In this document: in pieces, positions 8,697 through 16,472 of the stretch
Position numbering within the stretch: the stretch's first letter is position 1
Layout: every line of letters starts with the position of its first letter
Origin: an uncultured Aquimarina sp.
GTDB taxonomy: Bacteria > Bacteroidota > Bacteroidia > Flavobacteriales > Flavobacteriaceae
Direction of reading: 5' to 3'
Assembly (NCBI RefSeq): GCF_947492965.1
Contig: NZ_CANLOZ010000004.1
Location: 310,001-374,000 of the forward strand
Length of the DNA stretch: 64,000 nt
Notes under the pieces: model-generated
The model's input: only the letters and a program-made list of their open reading frames with translations
The model's database searches: none
What the model was told of the DNA's origin: nothing
Program-made: the position numbers and the translations under genes

Positions 8697-9875
8697 CTAG
8701 TGACCGTGACCGTCATCTTTAGAATGAGCTTGAGGAGCTTCAGTTTTATCTACAATGCTTTCTATTTCAAGTTCAAAAATTAAATCTGTATTAGGAGGGA
8801 TTGGAGCTCTTCCTCTTTCTCCGTATCCTAAATGAGAAGGAATAAATATTACTGCTCTATCTCCAACTTTCATTTGTTGAACACCTTCTTTGAAACCGGC
8901 GATCATTTGAGCTTCGGGAGAATAAGGCATTTCTATAGGAGCATATCCCATAGGGTGTTGTGCTCTACGACTCTTTGGGTCATATGTTCCCATTTCTTTG
9001 TCTATATCAATCATATTAGTATCAAATACCCTTCCGTCTGTAAAGAAACCAGCGTAATATAATTTTACAACGTCTGTTGGTTTTGGTTGAACACCATCAC
9101 CTTCTTTTAAAAACAATATTTCTAAACCACTTTCTAATTTAGTTGCTTTCTCCTTTAATCCCTCGTATTTCGCAGCAGCTTTTTTACTATTTTCTTTGAT
9201 CAAACGTTCTTTTGCTAATTTTTCTTCTTCTAGCACTTTCAGTTTGTCTTCGAGTTCTGCCTTTGTATCAAATGCTTTTGCATCTTTACCTTTTCTGATG
9301 ATATTAACTTGTTCCATTCTTACTTCAGAAACAGGTTTGTCTCCAGGTCTTTTTGTTTCTACAACCCCAATGCTATCTACGATATCTTGTCCTGAAACGA
9401 TTTCTCCAAAAACGGTGTGTTTTCCATTTAACCAAGGAGTTTCTTTTAATGTAATAAAAAATTGACTTCCGTTGGTAGCAGGGCCAGAGTTGGCCATCGA
9501 TAAGATTCCTTTAGACTTATGTGTTAAAGAATCTACGATCTCATCTGGGAATTTATATCCTGGATCACCAGTACCTGTTCCTAGTGGATCTCCTGTTTGG
9601 ATCATGAAATCTTTAATCACTCTGTGGAAAATGATTCCGTTGTAATATTTTTTTCCTTTGTAAAGGCTATCTACCATAGTATTGGTTCCTTCTGCAAGGG
9701 ATACAAAATTAGCTACTGTCATTGGCGTAGCATCGTAGTATAATTTTGCAACGGCTGTACCTTTATTTGTTATGATTTCTGCATAGATACCATCCCCAAG
9801 TTCTGGATATTTTTCTTTGCAACTAGTTAGAGTTAAAGCGACAATCGCTAAAAATAAAAGACTTAATTTTTTCAT
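8697..9875 (-). CDS. Lipoprotein PPIase: cyclophilin-FKBP fusion
   Basis: 392-residue lipoprotein (lipobox ending LTSC, Cys19) with two different prolyl-isomerase domains. Residues ~30-195 form a cyclophilin domain (FHRVIKDFMIQTGDP, GSQFFITLKETPWLNGKHTVFGEI). A charged helical linker (~200-250) follows. Residues ~255-378 form an FKBP domain (VKLYYAGFFTDGRVFD, GFKEGVQQMKVGDRAVIFIP, LGYGERG, IPPNTDLIFELEI). The tail is His-rich (DDGHGH). It presumably folds envelope proteins in the periplasm. It is 15 bp downstream of gldI and the last gene of the DHH phosphoesterase-gldI-PPIase operon, so the operon carries three PPIase domains. Confidence 0.9.
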   Translation of the reverse strand: MKKLSLLFLAIVALTLTSCKEKYPELGDGIYAEIITNKGTAVAKLYYDATPMTVANFVSLAEGTNTMVDSLYKGKKYYNGIIFHRVIKDFMIQTGDPLGTGTGDPGYKFPDEIVDSLTHKSKGILSMANSGPATNGSQFFITLKETPWLNGKHTVFGEIVSGQDIVDSIGVVETKRPGDKPVSEVRMEQVNIIRKGKDAKAFDTKAELEDKLKVLEEEKLAKERLIKENSKKAAAKYEGLKEKATKLESGLEILFLKEGDGVQPKPTDVVKLYYAGFFTDGRVFDTNMIDIDKEMGTYDPKSRRAQHPMGYAPIEMPYSPEAQMIAGFKEGVQQMKVGDRAVIFIPSHLGYGERGRAPIPPNTDLIFELEIESIVDKTEAPQAHSKDDGHGH

Positions 9876-9890
9876 TTTTTTAGTTAAGGT

Positions 9891-10442
9891 TTAATTTTCT
9901 TTTGTTGACTGTTTTGTGATTTTGTTGAGAGTTACTCTGGATACTAACGGAATATTTGTTCCAATCTTATGATCATCACCATAATATCCATATGCTTGAT
10001 AAGAAGGAAACAAGAAAACAACAGTTTCTCCTTCTTTCATGAGTTTTAATCCTTCTCTTAATCCAAAAAAAAGATCTTCTTGATCGATAGCATAATTTAC
10101 AGTATCCAACTCTTTTTGACTATAAATAATTTCTCCATCCAAATCTTTTATGTCGTAGGTGAAGTTTACAATATCACCAAATTTAGCAGTAAGTGTTGAT
10201 ATGGTATCCTTTTTCTCATAGTAATACCAAAAACCACCATCTGATGTGATATAATTACGAGAAGTATCTTGTTGGATTATTTTTTGAATTTTTGCTTCTT
10301 CTCCTGCTATAAGTTCCTTGTTCCTGTTAATAGATTCATTGATAAAAGATCCTGAAGAAATACTAATAGGCTTTCTGGCTTCTGGAGCTTTACAAGAGAA
10401 AAATAAGGCGAATAAGCTTGCTAAAAGAAAAAAATGTCTCAT
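9891..10442 (-). CDS. gldI: Gliding motility-associated peptidyl-prolyl isomerase GldI
   Basis: 183-residue lipoprotein (signal ending FFSC, Cys17) with a C-terminal FKBP-type domain (GDIVNFTYDIKDLDGEIIY, LREGLKLMKEGETVVFLFPS, YGYYGDDHKIGTNIPL). The overall layout and short lipoprotein head match GldI, a periplasmic PPIase required for Bacteroidota gliding motility and the type 9 secretion machinery. It overlaps the upstream DHH gene by 4 bp (ATGA), showing translational coupling, and is followed 15 bp later by the cyclophilin-FKBP gene. Its presence implies a gliding-capable lineage, but other gld genes are not in the window. Confidence 0.88.
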   Translation of the reverse strand: MRHFFLLASLFALFFSCKAPEARKPISISSGSFINESINRNKELIAGEEAKIQKIIQQDTSRNYITSDGGFWYYYEKKDTISTLTAKFGDIVNFTYDIKDLDGEIIYSQKELDTVNYAIDQEDLFFGLREGLKLMKEGETVVFLFPSYQAYGYYGDDHKIGTNIPLVSRVTLNKITKQSTKEN

Positions 10443-11455
10443 GAATTTAGGGCATTTTTATAAGACGGTAAGATACTAATAAATTTCTCAACCGTGTCTT
10501 GAAGTGAGAGATTACTTTTTCCACCAGCAGCATTATGATGACCACCACCTTCAAAGTGATTTCTTGAAAATTCATTGACAGAAAAATCACCTTTAGAACG
10601 AAGAGAGATCTTTATGATGTTTTCACCTTTATTTTCTATAAAAATTAAAGCGAGTTTGATGCCTTCTATGGATAGCCCCATGTTTACAAATCCTTCCGTA
10701 TCTCCTTTTTTGAAATTGTGATCATCTAGTTCCTTTTGAGATAGTGTAATGTAGGCCGCTTTATATTCTGGTAACACTTTTAAATTTTTTAAAGCTACCC
10801 CTCTTAATTGTAATCTAGAATAGGTGTTACTATCATAAATTAGTTCATGGATTTCAGTATTGTTAGCTCCACGATCTATTAAATCAGCAATTATTTTATG
10901 AGTTGTACTGGTAGTTGATCGAAAACGAAAAGAACCTGTATCAGTCATGATACCGATGTAAATACAAGTCGCAATGTCGGCAGTAATTTTGTTTACATCT
11001 CCTAAATTATCGATAAAGTGATAGATCATCTGACAAGTAGAACTCATCATAACATCACTGTAGGTATAGACAGCATAATCATCTGGTTGCTGGTGATGAT
11101 CTATCATGATATACGTAGTATCGGTTGTTTTTAGCAAGCTTTCCATATTACCAGTTCTGGAAAAATGGTTGAAATCTAAAGTGAAAATGATATCAGCTTC
11201 TTTTATCTTTTCGGTTGCGACTTCGGTATCACTATCGTATTTAATAATGGTAGACTCACCTGGAATCCATTTTAGAAAATTTGGATAATCATTCGGTGTA
11301 ATTACAGTAGCATTATGTCCCAAACCAGACAAATAGTGATAGAGAGCTAGTGTTGATCCAATAGCGTCTCCATCTGGGTTTTTATGCGGAATGATTACGA
11401 TGTTTTTGGAAGTACTTAAGAGTACTTTTACTTCCTTAAATTCACTTGTGTTCAT
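10439..11455 (-). CDS. DHH/DHHA1 phosphoesterase, NrnA-like
   Basis: 338-residue cytosolic DHH-family phosphoesterase, likely an oligoribonuclease (nanoRNase)/pAp-phosphatase of the NrnA type. Metal-binding motifs are complete: PHKNPDGDAIGS (His24, Asp28, Asp30), the LDFNHFSR aspartate (~94), IDHHQQPD (Asp119-His120-His121), a mid-domain Asp in GIMTDTGSFRF, and the DHHA1 glycine/histidine motif GGGHHNAAGG near the C-terminus. It is the first gene of the operon with gldI and the PPIase fusion, an arrangement often kept in Flavobacteriaceae. The start ATG opens directly on the MNTSEFKEV helix before the Rossmann strand. Confidence 0.88.
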   Translation of the reverse strand: MNTSEFKEVKVLLSTSKNIVIIPHKNPDGDAIGSTLALYHYLSGLGHNATVITPNDYPNFLKWIPGESTIIKYDSDTEVATEKIKEADIIFTLDFNHFSRTGNMESLLKTTDTTYIMIDHHQQPDDYAVYTYSDVMMSSTCQMIYHFIDNLGDVNKITADIATCIYIGIMTDTGSFRFRSTTSTTHKIIADLIDRGANNTEIHELIYDSNTYSRLQLRGVALKNLKVLPEYKAAYITLSQKELDDHNFKKGDTEGFVNMGLSIEGIKLALIFIENKGENIIKISLRSKGDFSVNEFSRNHFEGGGHHNAAGGKSNLSLQDTVEKFISILPSYKNALNS

Positions 11456-11534
11456 AGGTCTGCGAAGATACTATTTATTAATAATATGGTAATAATGGAA
11501 TACTTACTTTTACCATACGTTAACTCTTTACACA

Positions 11535-12566
11535 ATGAAATACTTACTATATTCTGTCTTTTTTTCTCTGTATACCATAAGCAGTGGTTATAGTCAGATT
11601 AATGAAGAAAAAACAAAAGAAGATTTTGTGATTGCTTTTGGTAGTTGTAATAAACAAAGTTTACCACAACCTTTTTGGAGTGAAATTTTAAAGAATAAAC
11701 CAGATTTGTTTATTTGGGGTGGAGATAATATCTATGGAGATTCTGAAGATATGTCTAAAATTAAAAATGATTACAAACTTCAAAACAGTAATCTTGATTA
11801 TCAACTATTAAAAAATAATGTACCTATCATGGCTACTTGGGATGATCATGATTATGGGAAAAATGATGTAGGAGCAGAGTGGAAAATGAAACGCGAAAGT
11901 CAACAGTTGTTTTTAGATTTTTTAGAAGTTGAAAAAGAAGATGAGAGGAGAAATCAAGAGGGAATATATACTTCCAAAATTTTTAAAACGTCTAAAGGGA
12001 GTGTGAAGGTTATTATTTTGGATACGAGATATTTCCGATCTCCGCTATTAAAAGACACAACAGGTAAAAAACGTTATATCCCGCATGATGGCAATAAAGG
12101 AACAGTATTAGGAGAAAAGCAATGGAAGTGGTTAGAAGAAGAATTGAAGACTACAAAAGTTGACTTCCATGTCATTGTAAGTAGTATCCAGTTTTTGTCT
12201 GGTGAACACGGTTGGGAGTGTTGGGCTAATTTTCCAAATGAAGTAACTAGGTTAGAACAATTAATAATAGCGCTAAAAGTTAAAAATTGTGTACTATTAT
12301 CTGGTGATCGTCACATATCAGAATTTTCAAAAAAGGAATTATCAGACTTAGGATATCCTATTGTCGATTTTACATCTAGTGGACTTACTCATTCATATTT
12401 GGGTTTTAATGGAGAACCTAATCAATTTAGAGTAGGAGATGTTATTCATACACCTAGTTTTGGTATCTTAAAATTTAATTTCGAAACAAAGGTAATTACC
12501 ATGCAGATGAGAGGAAAGAATAATAAAGTGCTACAAGAAATACAACAACAGTACCTATTGGATTAA
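11535..12566 (+). CDS. Secreted PhoD-like alkaline phosphatase/phosphodiesterase
   Basis: 343-residue protein with a signal peptide (MKYLLYSVFFSLYTISSGYSQ) and a PhoD-type metallophosphatase core: FGSCNKQ, IWGGDNIYGDS, ATWDDHDYGKND, ILDTRYFRS, VSSIQF and LLSGDRHISEF carry the metal-binding Asp/Asn/His residues. Members act on phosphate esters or phosphodiesters in the periplasm or outside the cell. At 343 aa it is shorter than Bacillus PhoD and lacks its extra N-terminal domain, as is common in Bacteroidota. It is divergent from the DHH operon (79-bp gap) and followed by ndk, which has its own promoter. Confidence 0.88.
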   Translation: MKYLLYSVFFSLYTISSGYSQINEEKTKEDFVIAFGSCNKQSLPQPFWSEILKNKPDLFIWGGDNIYGDSEDMSKIKNDYKLQNSNLDYQLLKNNVPIMATWDDHDYGKNDVGAEWKMKRESQQLFLDFLEVEKEDERRNQEGIYTSKIFKTSKGSVKVIILDTRYFRSPLLKDTTGKKRYIPHDGNKGTVLGEKQWKWLEEELKTTKVDFHVIVSSIQFLSGEHGWECWANFPNEVTRLEQLIIALKVKNCVLLSGDRHISEFSKKELSDLGYPIVDFTSSGLTHSYLGFNGEPNQFRVGDVIHTPSFGILKFNFETKVITMQMRGKNNKVLQEIQQQYLLD

Positions 12567-12616
12567 TTGTTTTTATGATGGAGTAGGATAAAGTTTTTAC
12601 TTTCTGAGAATATTTC

Positions 12617-12646
12617 TTGTTTTTGAAGGTATTATATATACTTTTG
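12617..12646 (+). promoter_or_regulatory. Bacteroidota housekeeping promoter for ndk
   Basis: TTG (12617-12619) and TACTTTTG (12639-12646) are separated by exactly 19 nt, matching the -33/-7 consensus. The implied leader is about 85 nt long. Confidence 0.65.
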
Positions 12647-12737
12647 CACAAAATTTTATAATTGGCTATATAGCCGAAATTTAAAAAAGCAACATTTTCT
12701 TTTTTTTTGAAAATGATATAAAAACAAAATTTTAAAA

Positions 12738-13157
12738 ATGGCAACAAATAGAACTTTTACAATGCTTAAACCGGATGCGGTAAGAAAAGGATACATCGGT
12801 GCGATCCTTGAACAAATAACTGCTTCTGGCTTCAGAATTGTAGCAATGAAATTAACGCAATTAACTACTGACGATGCAAAAGCTTTTTATGCTGTGCATA
12901 GTGAGCGTCCTTTTTATGGAGAGTTAGTGGAGTATATGACAAGCGGTCCAATTGTAGCAGCAATTCTTGAAAAAGAAAACGCAGTAGAAGATTTTAGAAC
13001 CTTAATCGGAGCTACAAATCCAGAAGAAGCTGCAGAGGGTACTATTCGTAAAAAATATGCTACTTCTATCAGTGAAAATGCTGTACATGGTAGTGATAGT
13101 GACGAGAATGCTGCTATCGAAGGAGCTTTTCATTTCTCAGGAAGAGAGCAGTTCTAA
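12738..13157 (+). CDS. ndk: Nucleoside diphosphate kinase
   Basis: Cytosolic enzyme that transfers the gamma-phosphate between nucleoside di- and triphosphates through a phosphohistidine. The 139-aa sequence is full length: [10 protein letters not shown] at the N-terminus, nucleotide-binding ERPFY and [14 protein letters not shown], and the active-site histidine in NAVHGSDS (His117). It has its own promoter upstream and a strong terminator downstream, so it is a single-gene unit. Confidence 0.97.
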   Translation: MATNRTFTMLKPDAVRKGYIGAILEQITASGFRIVAMKLTQLTTDDAKAFYAVHSERPFYGELVEYMTSGPIVAAILEKENAVEDFRTLIGATNPEEAAEGTIRKKYATSISENAVHGSDSDENAAIEGAFHFSGREQF

Positions 13158-13185
13158 GAAGCATAGAATTAATCGATATACTAGA

Positions 13186-13217
13186 AACCATTCTGATACT
13201 TTCAGGATGGTTTTTTT
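13186..13217 (+). terminator. Intrinsic terminator of ndk
   Basis: An 11-bp stem AACCATTCTGA/TCAGGATGGTT with one G-T wobble (13186-13196 with 13202-13212) and a 5-nt loop, followed by seven T. It lies 28 bp after the ndk stop. Confidence 0.85.
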
Positions 13218-13282
13218 ATATAACAACTTATGAAGTTAAAGTTGTAGAATTCTACAGATTTAGATTTCATGTTAGAACTATA

Positions 13283-15259
13283 CTATAGGTGGTTTTGGTT
13301 CATTATTTTTTGTTGATTCATAAAAGGAATTTCAATAGTAACAATAGTTCCTCTTTTTATCAAAGAATCGATATGTAAAGTGCCTGATAGTTCTTGTATG
13401 CGACTTTTGATATTTGTTAAGCCTATTCCAAATGGTTTTTTAGAAAGATCAAATCCTTTGCCATTATCCTCAAAAATAATACTTACCTGATCACCAATAG
13501 GATTAATTTGAATTCCAATCTTATCAGCATTAGCATGTTTAAGAGTATTGGTGATGAGTTCCTGAAAAATTGAGAATAATTCATTATGAAATCTCACATC
13601 CATCTGATTAATATAATCTTCTTTATACGTAGAAATATCTATAATTAAATTACTGGATGTGCTAATTTTATCTGTGTATTCGCCTAATAGTTCTGTGAAA
13701 TTACTATCTGCAATTTTTTTTGGAATAAGATCATGCGAAAGCACTCTAACTTCTTGATACGTGTCCTCAATTTGTTTATATACTTGCTTCAGACCAGAAG
13801 AATTATTTTTAATTGAGCTAACCTGTAGTTTGATAGCAGCCAAATTTCCTCCTATTCTATCATGAAGTGTCTGAGCAATTCTCTTTCTTTCTTTGAACTG
13901 AACATTGATAGAATTTTGAATAAGTCTTAACCCATGGTTTTTAATCAAAGCTTCTACCTTTTGTTCTGCCAATTCTTTTTGGTTTTTATTCAATAAGTTT
14001 TGACTTTTCAGTTTTTGATAGTAAAGCACAAATAATCCTATTAAGAGAATTACTACAATGATGAATGCAATGAGTATGGTGTGTTTTTGTGATTGTTGTC
14101 TATTTATTTCTAATTCTCTTAGCTCTTTGTCTTTTTTTAAGATAGATATTTCGTTCTCTTTCTTAAGAGTTTCGTATTGCACTTCTAGTCTAGAAAGTTC
14201 TTCATCTTTTTGTAGCTGATTTACCGAGTCATTAAGTCTGTATTCCTTTTCTGTATATTCCAAGGCACGTTCATAGTTCTTCTGGCGTGTAGCGATCTCT
14301 TTCAGCTTTTGATATGCTAATATCTGTTGTTGGAAATATTCTCTGTCCTCAGCCAGTTCCAGCACATCTTGGTAATTTTTTGATGCCTTATTATATTGCT
14401 TTTTCGCTATAAAAATTTCTCCAATGTTGATCTTATTATTGAGCATTATCAAAGGATACGTATATTCTTCTGCTATTTTAAGGGATTTTTCGAAATAACT
14501 TAATGCTGTTTGATCCTCATACATATCTAGGTAGATACTTCCGATATTAAGTAAGGTTATAGCAATACTTCTTTGGTGAGTTTCTTCGCTATAAATATGT
14601 AAGGCTTTATTTTGATATAAAAGTGCTTTTTCAAAATTACCCATATCCAAATGACAAATGGCTATAGAAACATATAAGTCGGGATTTGGGTTTTCATTAT
14701 CAAGGATCATAGCATTATAAATCTCTAATGCCTTATCATAATCACCTTTCATTCTGTAGGTAATTCCTAGATTTAGAAGCAGTTTTTGTTCAATTTCTGG
14801 ATCATCAATCAACTTTACAGTTTCTAAACCTTTTAGGGCCCATTTTTTACTATCATCAAGTAAACCTTTATCTCTGGAAGCATTAGAAAGAATTAAGTGA
14901 AACCAGTTAGTTAATGATACTCCAATAGAGTCTTGTCTTTTCTCAGTTAGTGCAACTCCTTTTTTTGCGTAAAATATGGCAGAGTCAGAGGTGTAAGAGT
15001 AATAATGATAATGACTTAAATTTTTATAAGCTAAAACCTTATGATATTCATTTTGCGTTCTGGTTAAAACTTCATGGCTAATTAGAAAAGCTTTTCTTTT
15101 GTCTTCTCCTTCTGTATTGGAATAATCTCTAGCTTTTTCTAATAGTTGATAATCATAATCTATGTCTTTAGATTTTTTATTTGTTTCAATCTGAGCATGA
15201 GTTACGAAACAGATACTACATAAAACTAGTAGAAAACTAAACTTAGACAACGGGAACAT
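13283..15259 (-). CDS. TPR sensor histidine kinase (HisKA_3 type)
   Basis: 658-residue membrane sensor kinase. It has a signal peptide (~1-22), a periplasmic region of about six TPR-like repeats (~35-345), a coiled-coil stretch (~345-390), one transmembrane helix (~393-416) and then a cytosolic kinase. The phosphoacceptor is His466 in RIAQTLHDRIGGN (NarX/DesK-like HisKA_3), and the HATPase domain shows ELITNTLKHA (N box), EDNGKGFD (G1) and GIGLTNIKSRI (G2). Such kinases normally pair with LuxR/NarL-type response regulators, but none is adjacent, so it is an orphan here. The gene stands alone; the ATG chosen opens directly on the signal peptide. Confidence 0.88.
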   Translation of the reverse strand: MFPLSKFSFLLVLCSICFVTHAQIETNKKSKDIDYDYQLLEKARDYSNTEGEDKRKAFLISHEVLTRTQNEYHKVLAYKNLSHYHYYSYTSDSAIFYAKKGVALTEKRQDSIGVSLTNWFHLILSNASRDKGLLDDSKKWALKGLETVKLIDDPEIEQKLLLNLGITYRMKGDYDKALEIYNAMILDNENPNPDLYVSIAICHLDMGNFEKALLYQNKALHIYSEETHQRSIAITLLNIGSIYLDMYEDQTALSYFEKSLKIAEEYTYPLIMLNNKINIGEIFIAKKQYNKASKNYQDVLELAEDREYFQQQILAYQKLKEIATRQKNYERALEYTEKEYRLNDSVNQLQKDEELSRLEVQYETLKKENEISILKKDKELRELEINRQQSQKHTILIAFIIVVILLIGLFVLYYQKLKSQNLLNKNQKELAEQKVEALIKNHGLRLIQNSINVQFKERKRIAQTLHDRIGGNLAAIKLQVSSIKNNSSGLKQVYKQIEDTYQEVRVLSHDLIPKKIADSNFTELLGEYTDKISTSSNLIIDISTYKEDYINQMDVRFHNELFSIFQELITNTLKHANADKIGIQINPIGDQVSIIFEDNGKGFDLSKKPFGIGLTNIKSRIQELSGTLHIDSLIKRGTIVTIEIPFMNQQKIMNQNHL

Positions 15260-15629
15260 TTAAAAAAATTAACTAAAAAAAATAATAGGGTTTTCTCATT
15301 CCGGGATGAAGCTATGAAACACTTGTGCAAAGCGATTATTCTTTATTTCTTCCCAAAACGAACTCTAAAAATAGCGTATTTATTGTTCTAATAAATATCT
15401 TTCCTACTAAAATAACTTAAAAGTGATTGATGTTATTTATTGAAAATCTCCAAGCTATGAAGCTTTAAAAGATGTTTTTGGTGTCTATCGAATCAAAATA
15501 TGCAATGGTCATTCATTCTTTTGATAATTATACAAGACAACTCTGGAAATTCTATTTTCACTGAATCCCGTGATCTCTACATCTTATATATTATTTACTA
15601 TTGAAGTCTAATTATAAAATCTCCTTTGA
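15260..15629. other. 370-bp intergenic region between divergent genes
   Basis: No supported gene, tRNA or strong hairpin is seen here. The only ATG-initiated frame of note is a 25-codon one near 15315, without supporting features. The region must hold the start signals of the histidine kinase (minus) and the acidic protein (plus), but no clear TAnnTTTG box was found for either. Confidence 0.5.
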
Positions 15630-16469
15630 ATGAGTATTATTTCTAAAATTGTATTAAATGTTCGTGCAAGTAATACGAATACAGAATCATTAGAATTAAG
15701 TAAAATAATTGATTCCTCAGAAATTCCAACGGATAACCTATCAGAAAATGATGTAGAACAAATTTTAGATCTAGTTTTATCTCTACTAGAAGAATCTAGA
15801 AATAAAATTTTGGAAGAATATACCTATGTATATGAGTTTGAATATCAATTTTATGACGAAAAAGATGAATTGATTCTTGCCAAAAGTGCTTATTCCTATT
15901 TTGATGAACTTATAGAAAAGGGAGTCTCATTTGAAGCTCTCCACAATAAATTATGGCAGTTTATAGATAGATCCTACTATAAAGAAAATGATGCACGATT
16001 CTGGAGAGATAGTGAAACTCCTGTGGGTAGTACAGCAGCCTCTTTATTGGCTTTATATGATAAAAAATATATCGAAAATTACATAAATTTTCTTCGTACG
16101 AATGATATGGATCATGAAGTAGATCAATATGGAGATATTAATACTATTATCGAAAAATATGGAGTTTGCGAAGAAACCCTATCATTAGCAATAGCTAGAG
16201 CTTGTAGTGTCTGTGGTCAACATGGATCTGAACAATTTGAAGAGCTCTTAGAAGACAACTTTTTAGAGTATATAAAATCAAACTTTGATCTGTTTCTACA
16301 AAAATTAGAAGAAGAATATCAGTTTAAAGAGATTTGGTTTATGGATCTAGATTACGATGAGTTTTGGAATCCAGGAAATATGGAAACCGATTGGATAGAT
16401 ATGATTTTAAAGATTCTTAATGAAGACCAAACCGAAAAACTTAGATTGTTTTTTAAGGAGCGCTTATAA
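15630..16469 (+). CDS. Acidic hypothetical protein, 279 aa
   Basis: Soluble, strongly acidic protein rich in Glu, Asp, Tyr and Phe; I recognise no family. No signal peptide or membrane helix is present. It contains helical acidic stretches (DVEQILDLVLSLLEESRN; FLQKLEEEYQFKE), a central CSVCGQHG with two close cysteines, and an aromatic/acidic end (DLDYDEFWNPGN). It stands alone: divergent from the histidine kinase and ending 3 bp from the convergent TonB-receptor gene, with no room for a terminator. Immunity-like or regulatory roles are conceivable, but nothing in the sequence proves either. Confidence 0.6.
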   Translation: MSIISKIVLNVRASNTNTESLELSKIIDSSEIPTDNLSENDVEQILDLVLSLLEESRNKILEEYTYVYEFEYQFYDEKDELILAKSAYSYFDELIEKGVSFEALHNKLWQFIDRSYYKENDARFWRDSETPVGSTAASLLALYDKKYIENYINFLRTNDMDHEVDQYGDINTIIEKYGVCEETLSLAIARACSVCGQHGSEQFEELLEDNFLEYIKSNFDLFLQKLEEEYQFKEIWFMDLDYDEFWNPGNMETDWIDMILKILNEDQTEKLRLFFKERL

Positions 16470-16472
16470 ATA

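Noticed and set aside
11485-11517. Inverted repeat TATGGTAA-N17-TTACCATA between the DHH and PhoD-like genes
   Set aside because: Eight-bp AT-rich arms with a long spacer are weak evidence in DNA of this composition; noted, but not called an operator.
12496-12747. 83-codon minus-strand frame across the ndk promoter
   Set aside because: Low-complexity Lys/Phe/Ile composition from AT-rich intergenic DNA, and it collides with the ndk promoter and start.
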